A stretch of DNA of 5,488 bases from Chitinophagales bacterium (GTDB taxonomy: Bacteria; Bacteroidota; Bacteroidia; Chitinophagales; UBA2359), in contig JAHDDN010000387.1 in assembly GCA_020629335.1 (NCBI GenBank), forward strand, positions 1 to 5,488, in the 5' to 3' direction. The position numbers and the translations under genes are program-made. The notes beneath the pieces are model-generated. The model was given only the letters and a program-made list of their open reading frames with translations. It did no database searches and was not told the origin of the DNA. Numbering within the stretch: the first letter of the stretch is position 1; each line of letters opens with the position of its first letter. Shown in pieces: positions 1 to 5,488 of this stretch.

Positions 1-71
1 CAAGCCTGCGTCCACCTAAGCGCCGTAAGTCGCAGCATGGCCGCCACATACCGCTACCATCCCTTGCGCAA
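1..71. other. GC-rich segment of unknown nature at window edge
   Basis: Positions 1-70 hold 44 G or C bases (63%), whereas the neighbouring genes and spacers are strongly AT-rich. The change is abrupt and falls at the A-run starting at 70. The segment ends in the 8-bp palindrome TTGCGCAA (64-71). On the plus strand two frames stay open across it, one to a TAA at 142-144 and one to a TAA at 147-149, but both then run antisense into the end of the T9SS gene and neither has a recognisable domain. On the minus strand the frames are short and broken by stops. It could be one end of a dispersed intergenic repeat, the end of a neighbouring feature lying outside the window, or transferred DNA. The composition shift is certain; its meaning is not. 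Confidence 0.4.
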
Positions 72-85
72 AAAAGAAATGGGTA

Positions 86-1555
86 TTACCACATTTTTAA
101 GAGCTTTTCTTTTCTGTATAATTCGTCATTTGAAGTTAAAATAAGATAATAAATACCTATTGGTAAGGCTGACAAATCAATTTCTAAGCTATCTTCCCTA
201 GCTATTACTTCTTTCAATAACTTGCCATCTGTGGCAAATAACTTTATATCCACTGGATATTCCAAGGCAGGGTCTAATAATATATTAACTTTACCATCTG
301 TAGGATTTGGGTAAATATTGGCCCCTAACTCCTCCGAACCTTCCATCTCTCTATACACTAAATCTAAATTTGAAATTTGATCCTTTAAGAAGTAGACTTC
401 CGCATGTGACCAAATATCTCCTTCATATATAGCATTAGAACCAACTAAATAAAAAAATTTTTCATCTGTACTTATATCTAATCCCTTCACATGAATACCA
501 CCTAAATCGAAAGGACCTAAACGATACATTTTTTCTCTAAGGGCATTTAAATTAGAATCTAATATAGATACTTTTATACCTTCCTCATTATTAGTGAGAA
601 AAATGCTAGCAATTAATATTTCATTATTATTTAGTAGAGCGGCTTTTAGTATATGCTCATTCTGAAACATTTCCCTACCAACTACTGTAAAACTTCCCTT
701 GTCGATTATCTGTAATATTGATCTGCCATCTCCTCTATGTAAGACCAGTAAGTAATCTTCATTATCAGCCATTCTAAAAGGCACAAAGTCTAAAAAATCT
801 TTCTTTATTTCTCTTCGAATCTTCCCTTTCAAATCACACTCATATAGGTAATTCACATCCGCCATATATATTTTATCACTACTTTTTGATAAGTGCGTTA
901 TATTTCCTGAAGACATAGATGTTACCGTATTATTCCCCACCTCATGGTATAAAGTATAGTTTTTCACATGAAAAGTATCTATACTAAGCTCTTCTAATTC
1001 TTTACTTAACTGTTCTATTAACACAAAACTATCTTCTCCTTCCTTATTTCTATAAGATAAAATAAAGGTATCATCCTTTTCAACAAAATCAATGACCATT
1101 TCTGCTGCACACTTAGATTCATCATAAGTATGATCTCCTATGATTGCCCCATTTTCAGCATTGATTCTATAAACTCTTTTTTGAGTATTATTTGTAATAC
1201 AAAAATTTGAAACAGTACTACTAGGATTAGGGTTCGGATAAGGATAGTGACATTGATAAGGCAATATCAAATCTCCATTAGTCGCTTGATAAAAGACATC
1301 AGAAGAAACATTATTCGGGAAATTAGTCATCCAGATCTCATTCCCCTCTTGATCTAATTTAATAATCCGAATCCTTCTATTCCCAGAATACTGATCGTAG
1401 CTCCACACTAATAGATAAGTATAACCATCATTAGCTGCAATTACATTTTTGCCTTCTAAAGAGAATTCTTCATCAGCAATAAATAATTCTAATTTTTCTT
1501 GGCTCAGCGCCCATAGAGATAGACAACTTAGCATTATGGTAAAAAATAGCTTCAT
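86..1555 (-). CDS. Secreted beta-propeller-like protein with T9SS type A sorting domain
   Basis: A 489-residue protein, probably exported across both membranes and released or anchored at the cell surface by T9SS. Residues 1-19 form a signal peptide (MKLFF start, hydrophobic core, likely cleavage ALS-Q). Residues about 40-400 hold repeated units of the kind 'xxGYTYLLV...RIIKLDQEGNEIW': a short acidic or Asn-rich turn, a hydrophobic strand, then a strand ending in LD or DxxG. Such units occur near 43, 93, 162, 226, 266, 310 and 364, suggesting a six- or seven-bladed beta-propeller. A Pro/Asn-rich loop (PYPNPNP) lies at 105-111. Residues 412-489 are the sorting domain: YPNPTDGKV, then LFATDGKLLKEV, then LPIGIYYLIL and a terminal Lys-rich strand. 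No catalytic motif is visible, so binding or a structural role is as likely as enzymatic activity. The ATG at 1555 directly precedes the signal peptide. The gene follows the metalloprotease-like gene on the same strand, with a hairpin between them. Confidence 0.9.
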   Translation of the reverse strand: MKLFFTIMLSCLSLWALSQEKLELFIADEEFSLEGKNVIAANDGYTYLLVWSYDQYSGNRRIRIIKLDQEGNEIWMTNFPNNVSSDVFYQATNGDLILPYQCHYPYPNPNPSSTVSNFCITNNTQKRVYRINAENGAIIGDHTYDESKCAAEMVIDFVEKDDTFILSYRNKEGEDSFVLIEQLSKELEELSIDTFHVKNYTLYHEVGNNTVTSMSSGNITHLSKSSDKIYMADVNYLYECDLKGKIRREIKKDFLDFVPFRMADNEDYLLVLHRGDGRSILQIIDKGSFTVVGREMFQNEHILKAALLNNNEILIASIFLTNNEEGIKVSILDSNLNALREKMYRLGPFDLGGIHVKGLDISTDEKFFYLVGSNAIYEGDIWSHAEVYFLKDQISNLDLVYREMEGSEELGANIYPNPTDGKVNILLDPALEYPVDIKLFATDGKLLKEVIAREDSLEIDLSALPIGIYYLILTSNDELYRKEKLLKMW

Positions 1556-1572
1556 TTTTACTAGGATTTTAA

Positions 1573-1606
1573 AAAATAGGAATATGCTTGAACATATTCC
1601 TATTTT
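1573..1606 (-). terminator. Perfect 14-bp hairpin with T-run, probable intrinsic terminator
   Basis: Arms 1573-1586 and 1593-1606 are perfect reverse complements around a 6-nt loop (1587-1592). Read on the minus strand, the second arm ends in a run of T residues, the layout of an intrinsic terminator for the metalloprotease-like gene, whose stop codon (TAG, 1614-1616) lies 7 bp before it. The stem is AT-rich with few GC pairs. It ends only 17 nt before the ATG of the next gene at 1555, leaving no room for a promoter after it. It may therefore be a partial terminator, an mRNA-stabilising 3' end, or a structure that affects translation of the next gene. Confidence 0.7.
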
Positions 1607-1613
1607 ATGATTA

Positions 1614-3506
1614 CTAATATTTAATCAATATCTGATTATCGATATTACCTTCTGAGTCTATAACGCTAACATTATAAGTACCGTTTGGTAAATTACTTAT
1701 ATCAATATTTAAATCAGTTGAAACACCATCACCCGTCACATGTGTACCAACACCAGGGTTATCTAATCTTGTAATGTCAATATAATCGATGCCTCCTGAA
1801 TCCATATTATCATCTGTTTTAGTATCTATGTTAATAGTATTAACAGAAGGATTAGGATAAACACTTATGTCAAATGGTAATCTACAACTTTCTCTCAGAA
1901 TACGCTCACTTACAACACTTCCATATTCGTTATTAGCATATACCCAAAACTCATAATCTTTGGATTGATCTAAATTTTCAACCATATAACTTGTATCTCC
2001 ATCTGGAAAAACTAAAACATGGTGATTAGGATGACCAACTTCTTGATACATTAGAGTATAATAATCCGCACCTGAAGCATGCCAATTTACTAAACCAGAA
2101 TAACAGTTCGTATTGTTGGAAGGAGTATAGTATACTTTCGGAGTTTCTGGCTTATAATTAACTAAAATCCCTCTTTTAGCCTCTTTTTCAAAGCCATCAC
2201 TATCGGTTCCCCATACTGTATACTTCAATTTTAGTTGACCTAAAGCAGTTCTATAGTATGATAAACCTTCTGGCAAATCACTTTCACTAATGGAAATATT
2301 AGTGTTACTTTCATATGCACCAAAATATGTCCCTTCCTCTAACAAATAAGTGCCTCCATATTTCAAAACTATTTCTAGTTTCCAATATGTTGAAGACATA
2401 CTACTGGGTTCCTCTGTATCCTCAAAAGTAAATCCAACATTAAATGTTTCATCAATATCGACTTCAAACGGACACTCCGCAAATAACATATCGTATAAAC
2501 CTACTGGACCTGAAAATACATTTCCCCATCCTATTTGTGATAGCATATCAATTGCTATAGGACCTGGTGTTAAGACAACTTGATTTAGGCCAATACCAGG
2601 AGTCATTAATCTATTATCACCATCGACTCCTATTGCTGAATAAGTCGCTGCATCTAAGTGACTTACACTTGAGCCTTGCGCAAAAGTAGTAGGGGCATAT
2701 AATTTCGCATTATCTGAAGGAGAATTACTTACGTTAGAGTTCCAAGTTAAATTGTTTGAAGTAAACATATTTGCAAGGAACGGAGTTGCAGATGAAGGGC
2801 CAGTGCCATAAGTTGTTATATTTGTCCCGAAAGCATCATCAACATACAAATCGTAAATGTAAGCATTATATATTCCATCACTATCATGGTCTTCGCCAAT
2901 GTAATTAGATTGCGCAGAACTTGCAAATCCTAAGCCATGAGCTATTTCATGGAAGGCTACTGTTTTAAAATCAACCTTACCAGTAGGACAATTCTCACCT
3001 AACCCAAATGAAAATGTTCCATTATCTCTCATAGAAGCATTAAATTGAATTAATATTTCAGGATTGTTACCGTTTTGATTAGATACTTTCATATGATTAA
3101 CCAAAGCTAAAGGATATAACATATCAGGTATACAACCAAAACCAAAGTTCATTGTTTTAGCAAATGTAGTTCCAGCCCTCGCATTTAAAGGAAGAGTATA
3201 GACCCACTCAACTGCAATATTAATATCCGCATTTGTTCCAAGATAGTAATTCCATAAGCTAACTGCTTCCATCAAAGCATCTTGTTCATTTTGGAACCAA
3301 CCTACCCCCCCCCATGAAGTAACATTAATTTCGCCTCCTACTTCTCCACCATTAACACTTAATGACGGATCAAAAGGTAAATAAATTGGCTCATTATTTT
3401 CCCCTTCAGTACATATTGTAATAGGACCCGTTATTTCTTGGCCATATATATCTACTGATAAGAAAATACTGAAAAATAAAAGTTTAATTATTATTAAATT
3501 TTTCAT
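1614..3506 (-). CDS. Secreted zinc-metalloprotease-like protein with Fn3-like and T9SS sorting domains
   Basis: A 630-residue protein when started at the ATG at 3506; a TTG three codons upstream (3515) also opens the frame, but the ATG begins a clean signal peptide (MKNLIIIKLLFF..., cleavage near IYG-QE, residue 22). The catalytic region spans about 57-330: zinc-binding HEIAHGLGF at 186-194 (H186, E187, H190), a Ca-loop-like DHDSDG at 206-211, SHLD at 282-285, LMTP at 300-303 and a closing IGW at 325-327. The position of the usual third metzincin ligand (HExxHxxGxxH/D) is Ser196, so the third ligand must lie elsewhere; H283 of SHLD is my candidate. Next come an Ig-like linker (335-450), an Fn3-like domain (453-542) and a T9SS sorting domain (545-630: VYPNPSVNT, LPNGTYNVSV). 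Likely role: proteolysis outside the cell; substrate unknown. A G9 run (3305-3313) lies in codons 65-68. Low-GC codon use resembles the next gene. Confidence 0.88.
   Translation of the reverse strand: MKNLIIIKLLFFSIFLSVDIYGQEITGPITICTEGENNEPIYLPFDPSLSVNGGEVGGEINVTSWGGVGWFQNEQDALMEAVSLWNYYLGTNADINIAVEWVYTLPLNARAGTTFAKTMNFGFGCIPDMLYPLALVNHMKVSNQNGNNPEILIQFNASMRDNGTFSFGLGENCPTGKVDFKTVAFHEIAHGLGFASSAQSNYIGEDHDSDGIYNAYIYDLYVDDAFGTNITTYGTGPSSATPFLANMFTSNNLTWNSNVSNSPSDNAKLYAPTTFAQGSSVSHLDAATYSAIGVDGDNRLMTPGIGLNQVVLTPGPIAIDMLSQIGWGNVFSGPVGLYDMLFAECPFEVDIDETFNVGFTFEDTEEPSSMSSTYWKLEIVLKYGGTYLLEEGTYFGAYESNTNISISESDLPEGLSYYRTALGQLKLKYTVWGTDSDGFEKEAKRGILVNYKPETPKVYYTPSNNTNCYSGLVNWHASGADYYTLMYQEVGHPNHHVLVFPDGDTSYMVENLDQSKDYEFWVYANNEYGSVVSERILRESCRLPFDISVYPNPSVNTINIDTKTDDNMDSGGIDYIDITRLDNPGVGTHVTGDGVSTDLNIDISNLPNGTYNVSVIDSEGNIDNQILIKY
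3305..3313 (-). repeat. G9 homopolymer inside the metalloprotease-like gene
   Basis: Nine consecutive C on the plus strand, read as nine G in the coding strand, encode part of Trp-Gly-Gly-Val (codons 65-68). With nine G the frame is open. With eight, the codon right after the run becomes TAG. With ten, a TGA follows after six further codons (AGG TTG GTT CCA AAA TGA). Loss or gain of one base would thus remove the whole catalytic domain. No other G or C run of this length occurs in the window. Confidence 0.85.
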
Positions 3507-3605
3507 AAAAATCAATTTTAAGGTTATTTAAATATTTATCATTTTGGTTTTAAACAAATAGGTTTTATAGCAAAAAAGCATTAAGGCGGCTTCTTTTCGA
3601 TAAAA

Positions 3606-3621
3606 GCTATACCTTTATAGC
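3606..3621. repeat. Small inverted repeat GCTATA-CCTT-TATAGC
   Basis: A perfect 6-bp stem with a 4-nt loop lies in the leader region about 100 bp upstream of the metalloprotease-like start. The arm sequence TATAGC recurs at 3566-3571 and could pair instead with 3606-3611, so two mutually exclusive stems are possible. It may be an operator or a leader-RNA element, but at this AT content a 6-bp repeat can arise by chance. Confidence 0.3.
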
Positions 3622-3850
3622 CTATGAAGAATAATCTCATAATTAAATTATTTAGTGAATTGATAATTGTTTGAGCAATACTTAATCTTAACGATTTTAA
3701 TATTACATATCACTTTAATCACATCACAATACTAAGTTGATTTAAAAATAAAAGCAAGGAAAGCATTTGGCGTTTTTTACATAGCTAAAGGGCATTTTCA
3801 AGCATCAAAAACGAGTTAAACCACTGATTACAAAACACTTACTTCTCAAC

Positions 3851-3858
3851 CAAATTTA
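3851..3858 (-). promoter_or_regulatory. Possible Bacteroidota -7 box (TAAATTTG)
   Basis: On the minus strand this matches the Bacteroidota primary sigma-factor -7 consensus TAnnTTTG, and it is the only exact match I found on that strand in the intergenic region. No TTTG-type -33 element sits at the expected distance upstream, and use of this box would give a leader of about 340 nt before the ATG at 3506. The call rests on a half-site only. Confidence 0.2.
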
Positions 3859-3939
3859 CATTGGGAACACTAATTTAAATCACCATTTTTTTAAAATATT
3901 AAATACAAAAGGTTTTTAACATAGTATTTAATAGCTAAA

Positions 3940-3979
3940 ATAACAAAGACAAAGGATGGTTGCACTTTCTCTTTGTTAT
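3940..3979 (-). terminator. Probable intrinsic terminator of the iron-sulfur gene
   Basis: Arms ATAACAAAGA (3940-3949) and TCTTTGTTAT (3970-3979) are perfect reverse complements. After one C/C mismatch (3950/3969) the stem continues with four more pairs (3951-3954 with 3965-3968), closing on a loop of about 10 nt. On the minus strand the hairpin is followed by TTATTTT-like sequence and lies 26 bp after the TAA stop at 4006-4008. The A/T-rich flanks would also permit some function on the plus strand, but no plus-strand gene needs it. Confidence 0.6.
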
Positions 3980-4005
3980 ATCAACTATTTTAATAACTCT
4001 ATTTT

Positions 4006-5394
4006 TTAACTCAACACCTTCACCTCATCTCTACCAATAAAAATCGCAGTTCTATTCTCTGTTGGGCCATTTTCTAATTTTAGGACACCTCTTGGGCATA
4101 CCGCTGCACAAATACCACATCCTACACAAGAGGCTCTGACTATGTTTTGACCTTTCTGGGCATAAGCACGAACGTCTATACCCATTTCGCAATAGGTGGA
4201 GCAATTGCCACAGGAGATGCACTGGCCACCATTAGTAGTGATGCGGAAGCGAGAAAAGAACTTTTGTTGCATACCCAAAATGGCAGCCATTGGACAACCA
4301 AATCGACACCATACACGAGAACCCATGATCGGGTAAAAACCAACACCCACTACCCCTGAAAAGGCGGCCCCAATCAAAAAGCCATACCATGAGCGCACGC
4401 TATAAGAATTGAGCGGCCCAATCTGCGACTGCCCAGTGAAGTAAGTGTACAAAACAAAAGCAGTCGTAAATAAAATTAATATCAATACCGTATAAATCAT
4501 CCAGCGCTCAATTTTCCATGCTTTGAGCGATTTGTCGGACAATTGGCGAAAGGGGTCACCTGCTGTTTCGGCTAATCCTCCACAACCACATACCCATGAG
4601 CAATACCATCTTTTTCCATAGAAATAAGTAAGTATAGGCGAAATAACAAAGATCATAGCAATTCCTAAGAATAAGTAAAATAGCCCCATAGAACCACCAT
4701 CCAACATAGCATTAAGGTGCCAGTCTTCAAAGAAATAATAGTTAAGTGGCCACATATTCTTGAGGTCTTTGGCGAAGTAGGCTTTATCTGCATGGAGTCC
4801 TTCTAGGATCTCTGGGATCAGGAAGGCAAAGAATAGCTGAAAAAACATCACAGAAAGCGTTCGCAAAATTTGATAGCGATTATGGCGATACTTATAGATA
4901 AACTTTACTCCCATTACTAGTATGGCTACTGTATAGAGTGTTCCATAAACAAACCATTGGCTGGCGGCTTTACCCTTAAAAAATAGACTTAAGGGATCAA
5001 ACATTCTGACTAAGCCTGTATTGACTGCCCCGTCTTTGCCCATACCCAGCAAATGAGGATACCAGTATAGTAATACATAAAAGCCTGTGATAATAATGCC
5101 TGCTATCCATGCGGAGGCACCTCTGGACGTCATACCGCCCATCCAAATACCATTGTTTTTGATTCCTTCGGGGCGACCTTGGTATTGTTTCACTCCATAG
5201 ACGATTCCTCCTATAAATATTAATGCTAAGGAAGAACTTAAAAATGGAAAGGGATGGGCATTAGCCGCTCCAAAGAAAGCGACTAACATCAATAACAAAC
5301 CTATTCCTACGAGTGCGAGTGATATTTTTTGAATGGGGCCTTGCTGATGAGATAGGTCAGAAGTAATGGCCATGCTGTGATCGGTATTTGCCAT
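4006..5394 (-). CDS. Multi-pass membrane 4Fe-4S protein, NapH/NosR/CcoG-like
   Basis: A 462-residue integral membrane protein with about eight hydrophobic segments (near 24-43, 52-68, 94-112, 147-165, 178-197, 236-258, 299-319, 337-355). Cytoplasmic-loop cysteine motifs typical of the NapH/NosR fold occur as YCSWVCGCGG (C265, C269, C271) and WCRFGCP (C363, C367). The C-terminal tail carries two ferredoxin-type 4Fe-4S motifs: C392-x2-C395-x2-C398-x3-C402, which lacks the usual following Pro (CEMG), and C423-x2-C426-x2-C429-x3-C433-P. Family members pass electrons between the quinone pool or cytoplasmic donors and periplasmic or membrane enzymes; the partner here is unknown and no nap, nos or cco gene is in view. 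The first motif differs from the usual CxxxCPxGA, so I place it in a separate subfamily and assign no symbol. The ATG at 5394 gives a short polar N-terminus before the first helix; there is no Shine-Dalgarno sequence. The frame is open to the window edge, but no upstream start is evident. Confidence 0.9.
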   Translation of the reverse strand: MANTDHSMAITSDLSHQQGPIQKISLALVGIGLLLMLVAFFGAANAHPFPFLSSSLALIFIGGIVYGVKQYQGRPEGIKNNGIWMGGMTSRGASAWIAGIIITGFYVLLYWYPHLLGMGKDGAVNTGLVRMFDPLSLFFKGKAASQWFVYGTLYTVAILVMGVKFIYKYRHNRYQILRTLSVMFFQLFFAFLIPEILEGLHADKAYFAKDLKNMWPLNYYFFEDWHLNAMLDGGSMGLFYLFLGIAMIFVISPILTYFYGKRWYCSWVCGCGGLAETAGDPFRQLSDKSLKAWKIERWMIYTVLILILFTTAFVLYTYFTGQSQIGPLNSYSVRSWYGFLIGAAFSGVVGVGFYPIMGSRVWCRFGCPMAAILGMQQKFFSRFRITTNGGQCISCGNCSTYCEMGIDVRAYAQKGQNIVRASCVGCGICAAVCPRGVLKLENGPTENRTAIFIGRDEVKVLS

Positions 5395-5423
5395 GATTAT
5401 TGGTTTTTGGAGGAGTGAGGATA

Positions 5424-5488
5424 TTATGGAATGAGTTGTCCTGCTCGGTCTTTTAGGAAGTGATAGACTGCTTGAAAGCCTCTTTTTT
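5424..5488 (-). CDS. C-terminal tail of an unidentified upstream gene (partial)
   Basis: The minus strand from the window edge encodes about 20 residues ending RGFQAVYHFLKDRAGQLIP and a TAA at 5424-5426. The composition is protein-like, with a helix-like amphipathic pattern. The stop lies 29 bp before the ATG of the membrane iron-sulfur gene, suggesting an operon. A second frame also reads KKEAFKQSITS before a stop at 5453-5455, so the frame choice is not certain. The piece is too short to identify a family. Confidence 0.4.
   Translation of the reverse strand, partial: KRGFQAVYHFLKDRAGQLIP

Larger units (their letters stand above)
3507..3939. other. AT-rich intergenic region, presumed leader and promoter of the metalloprotease-like gene
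   Basis: About 430 bp without a credible ORF on either strand; stops are dense in every frame I read. It must hold the promoter of the downstream secreted-protease gene if the hairpin at 3940-3979 terminates the previous transcript. Items visible in it are a small hairpin at 3606-3621, a third copy of its arm (TATAGC) at 3566-3571, a distant inverted pair CGTTTTT/AAAAACG (3771-3777 and 3807-3813), three ATCAC words within 3709-3727, and a possible -7 box at 3851-3858. No Shine-Dalgarno sequence precedes the ATG at 3506; the upstream stretch is A/T-rich, as usual in Bacteroidota. Confidence 0.6.

Noticed and set aside
1..144. Plus-strand open frame entering from the left edge and ending at 142-144
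   Set aside because: It runs about 57 bp antisense into the T9SS sorting domain, changes composition sharply midway and shows no domain; the adjacent frame is equally open, so openness reflects composition.
2350..2583. Plus-strand open frame of 77 codons
   Set aside because: It lies wholly antisense to the metalloprotease-like gene, whose domains and signals are clear, and its translation shows no domain or plausible start context.
3507..3515. TTG start three codons upstream for the metalloprotease-like gene
   Set aside because: The ATG at 3506 begins a standard signal peptide (Met-Lys-Asn then hydrophobic core); the TTG adds Met-Ile-Phe before it with no benefit.
4147..4359. Plus-strand open frame of 70 codons
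   Set aside because: It is antisense to the cysteine-motif region of the iron-sulfur protein; the minus-strand frame has strong family motifs and this one has none.
5409..5440. Strong Shine-Dalgarno-like GGAGGAGTGAGG followed by ATG on the plus strand
   Set aside because: The ATG is followed after one codon by TGA, and the GTG in the same stretch opens a frame of about a dozen codons only, so there is no gene to serve; Bacteroidota rarely rely on such sites.

Overview
The window reads as a low-GC Bacteroidota chromosome fragment, probably a marine or sediment type; Saprospiria or Cytophagia would fit, but I cannot fix the lineage. Two large ORFs carry an N-terminal signal peptide and a C-terminal type IX secretion (T9SS) sorting domain with the YPNP motif, a system restricted to Bacteroidota and relatives. 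Start codons lack Shine-Dalgarno sequences, also typical of the phylum. All supported genes lie on the minus strand, so they are described from right to left.

Right end (5488 to 4006): a probable C-terminal tail of an unidentified gene is followed after 29 bp by a complete multi-pass membrane iron-sulfur protein of 462 residues, related to the NapH/NosR/CcoG electron-transfer family. A hairpin with a T-rich tail at 3940-3979 probably ends this transcript.

Middle (3939 to 1573): about 430 bp of AT-rich non-coding DNA with small inverted repeats and one weak Bacteroidota -7 box leads into a secreted zinc-metalloprotease-like protein (HExxH, Fn3-like domain, T9SS C-terminal domain). Its coding sequence contains a G9 homopolymer close to the N-terminus. 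A change of one base in either direction gives a stop at once or within a few codons, so this is a candidate phase-variable gene. A perfect 14-bp hairpin follows its stop.

Left end (1555 to 1): a second T9SS substrate, with beta-propeller-like repeats, starts only 17 nt after that hairpin. Beyond its stop the base composition jumps to about 63% GC in the first 70 bp, unlike the rest of the window; this looks like the edge of a dispersed repeat or of foreign DNA.

The two secreted proteins are neighbours on one strand and may be expressed together, with the hairpin limiting or tuning read-through. The membrane iron-sulfur protein appears to be a separate transcription unit with an unrelated redox role. 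I see no RNA genes, CRISPR arrays, insertion sequences or complete mobile elements.
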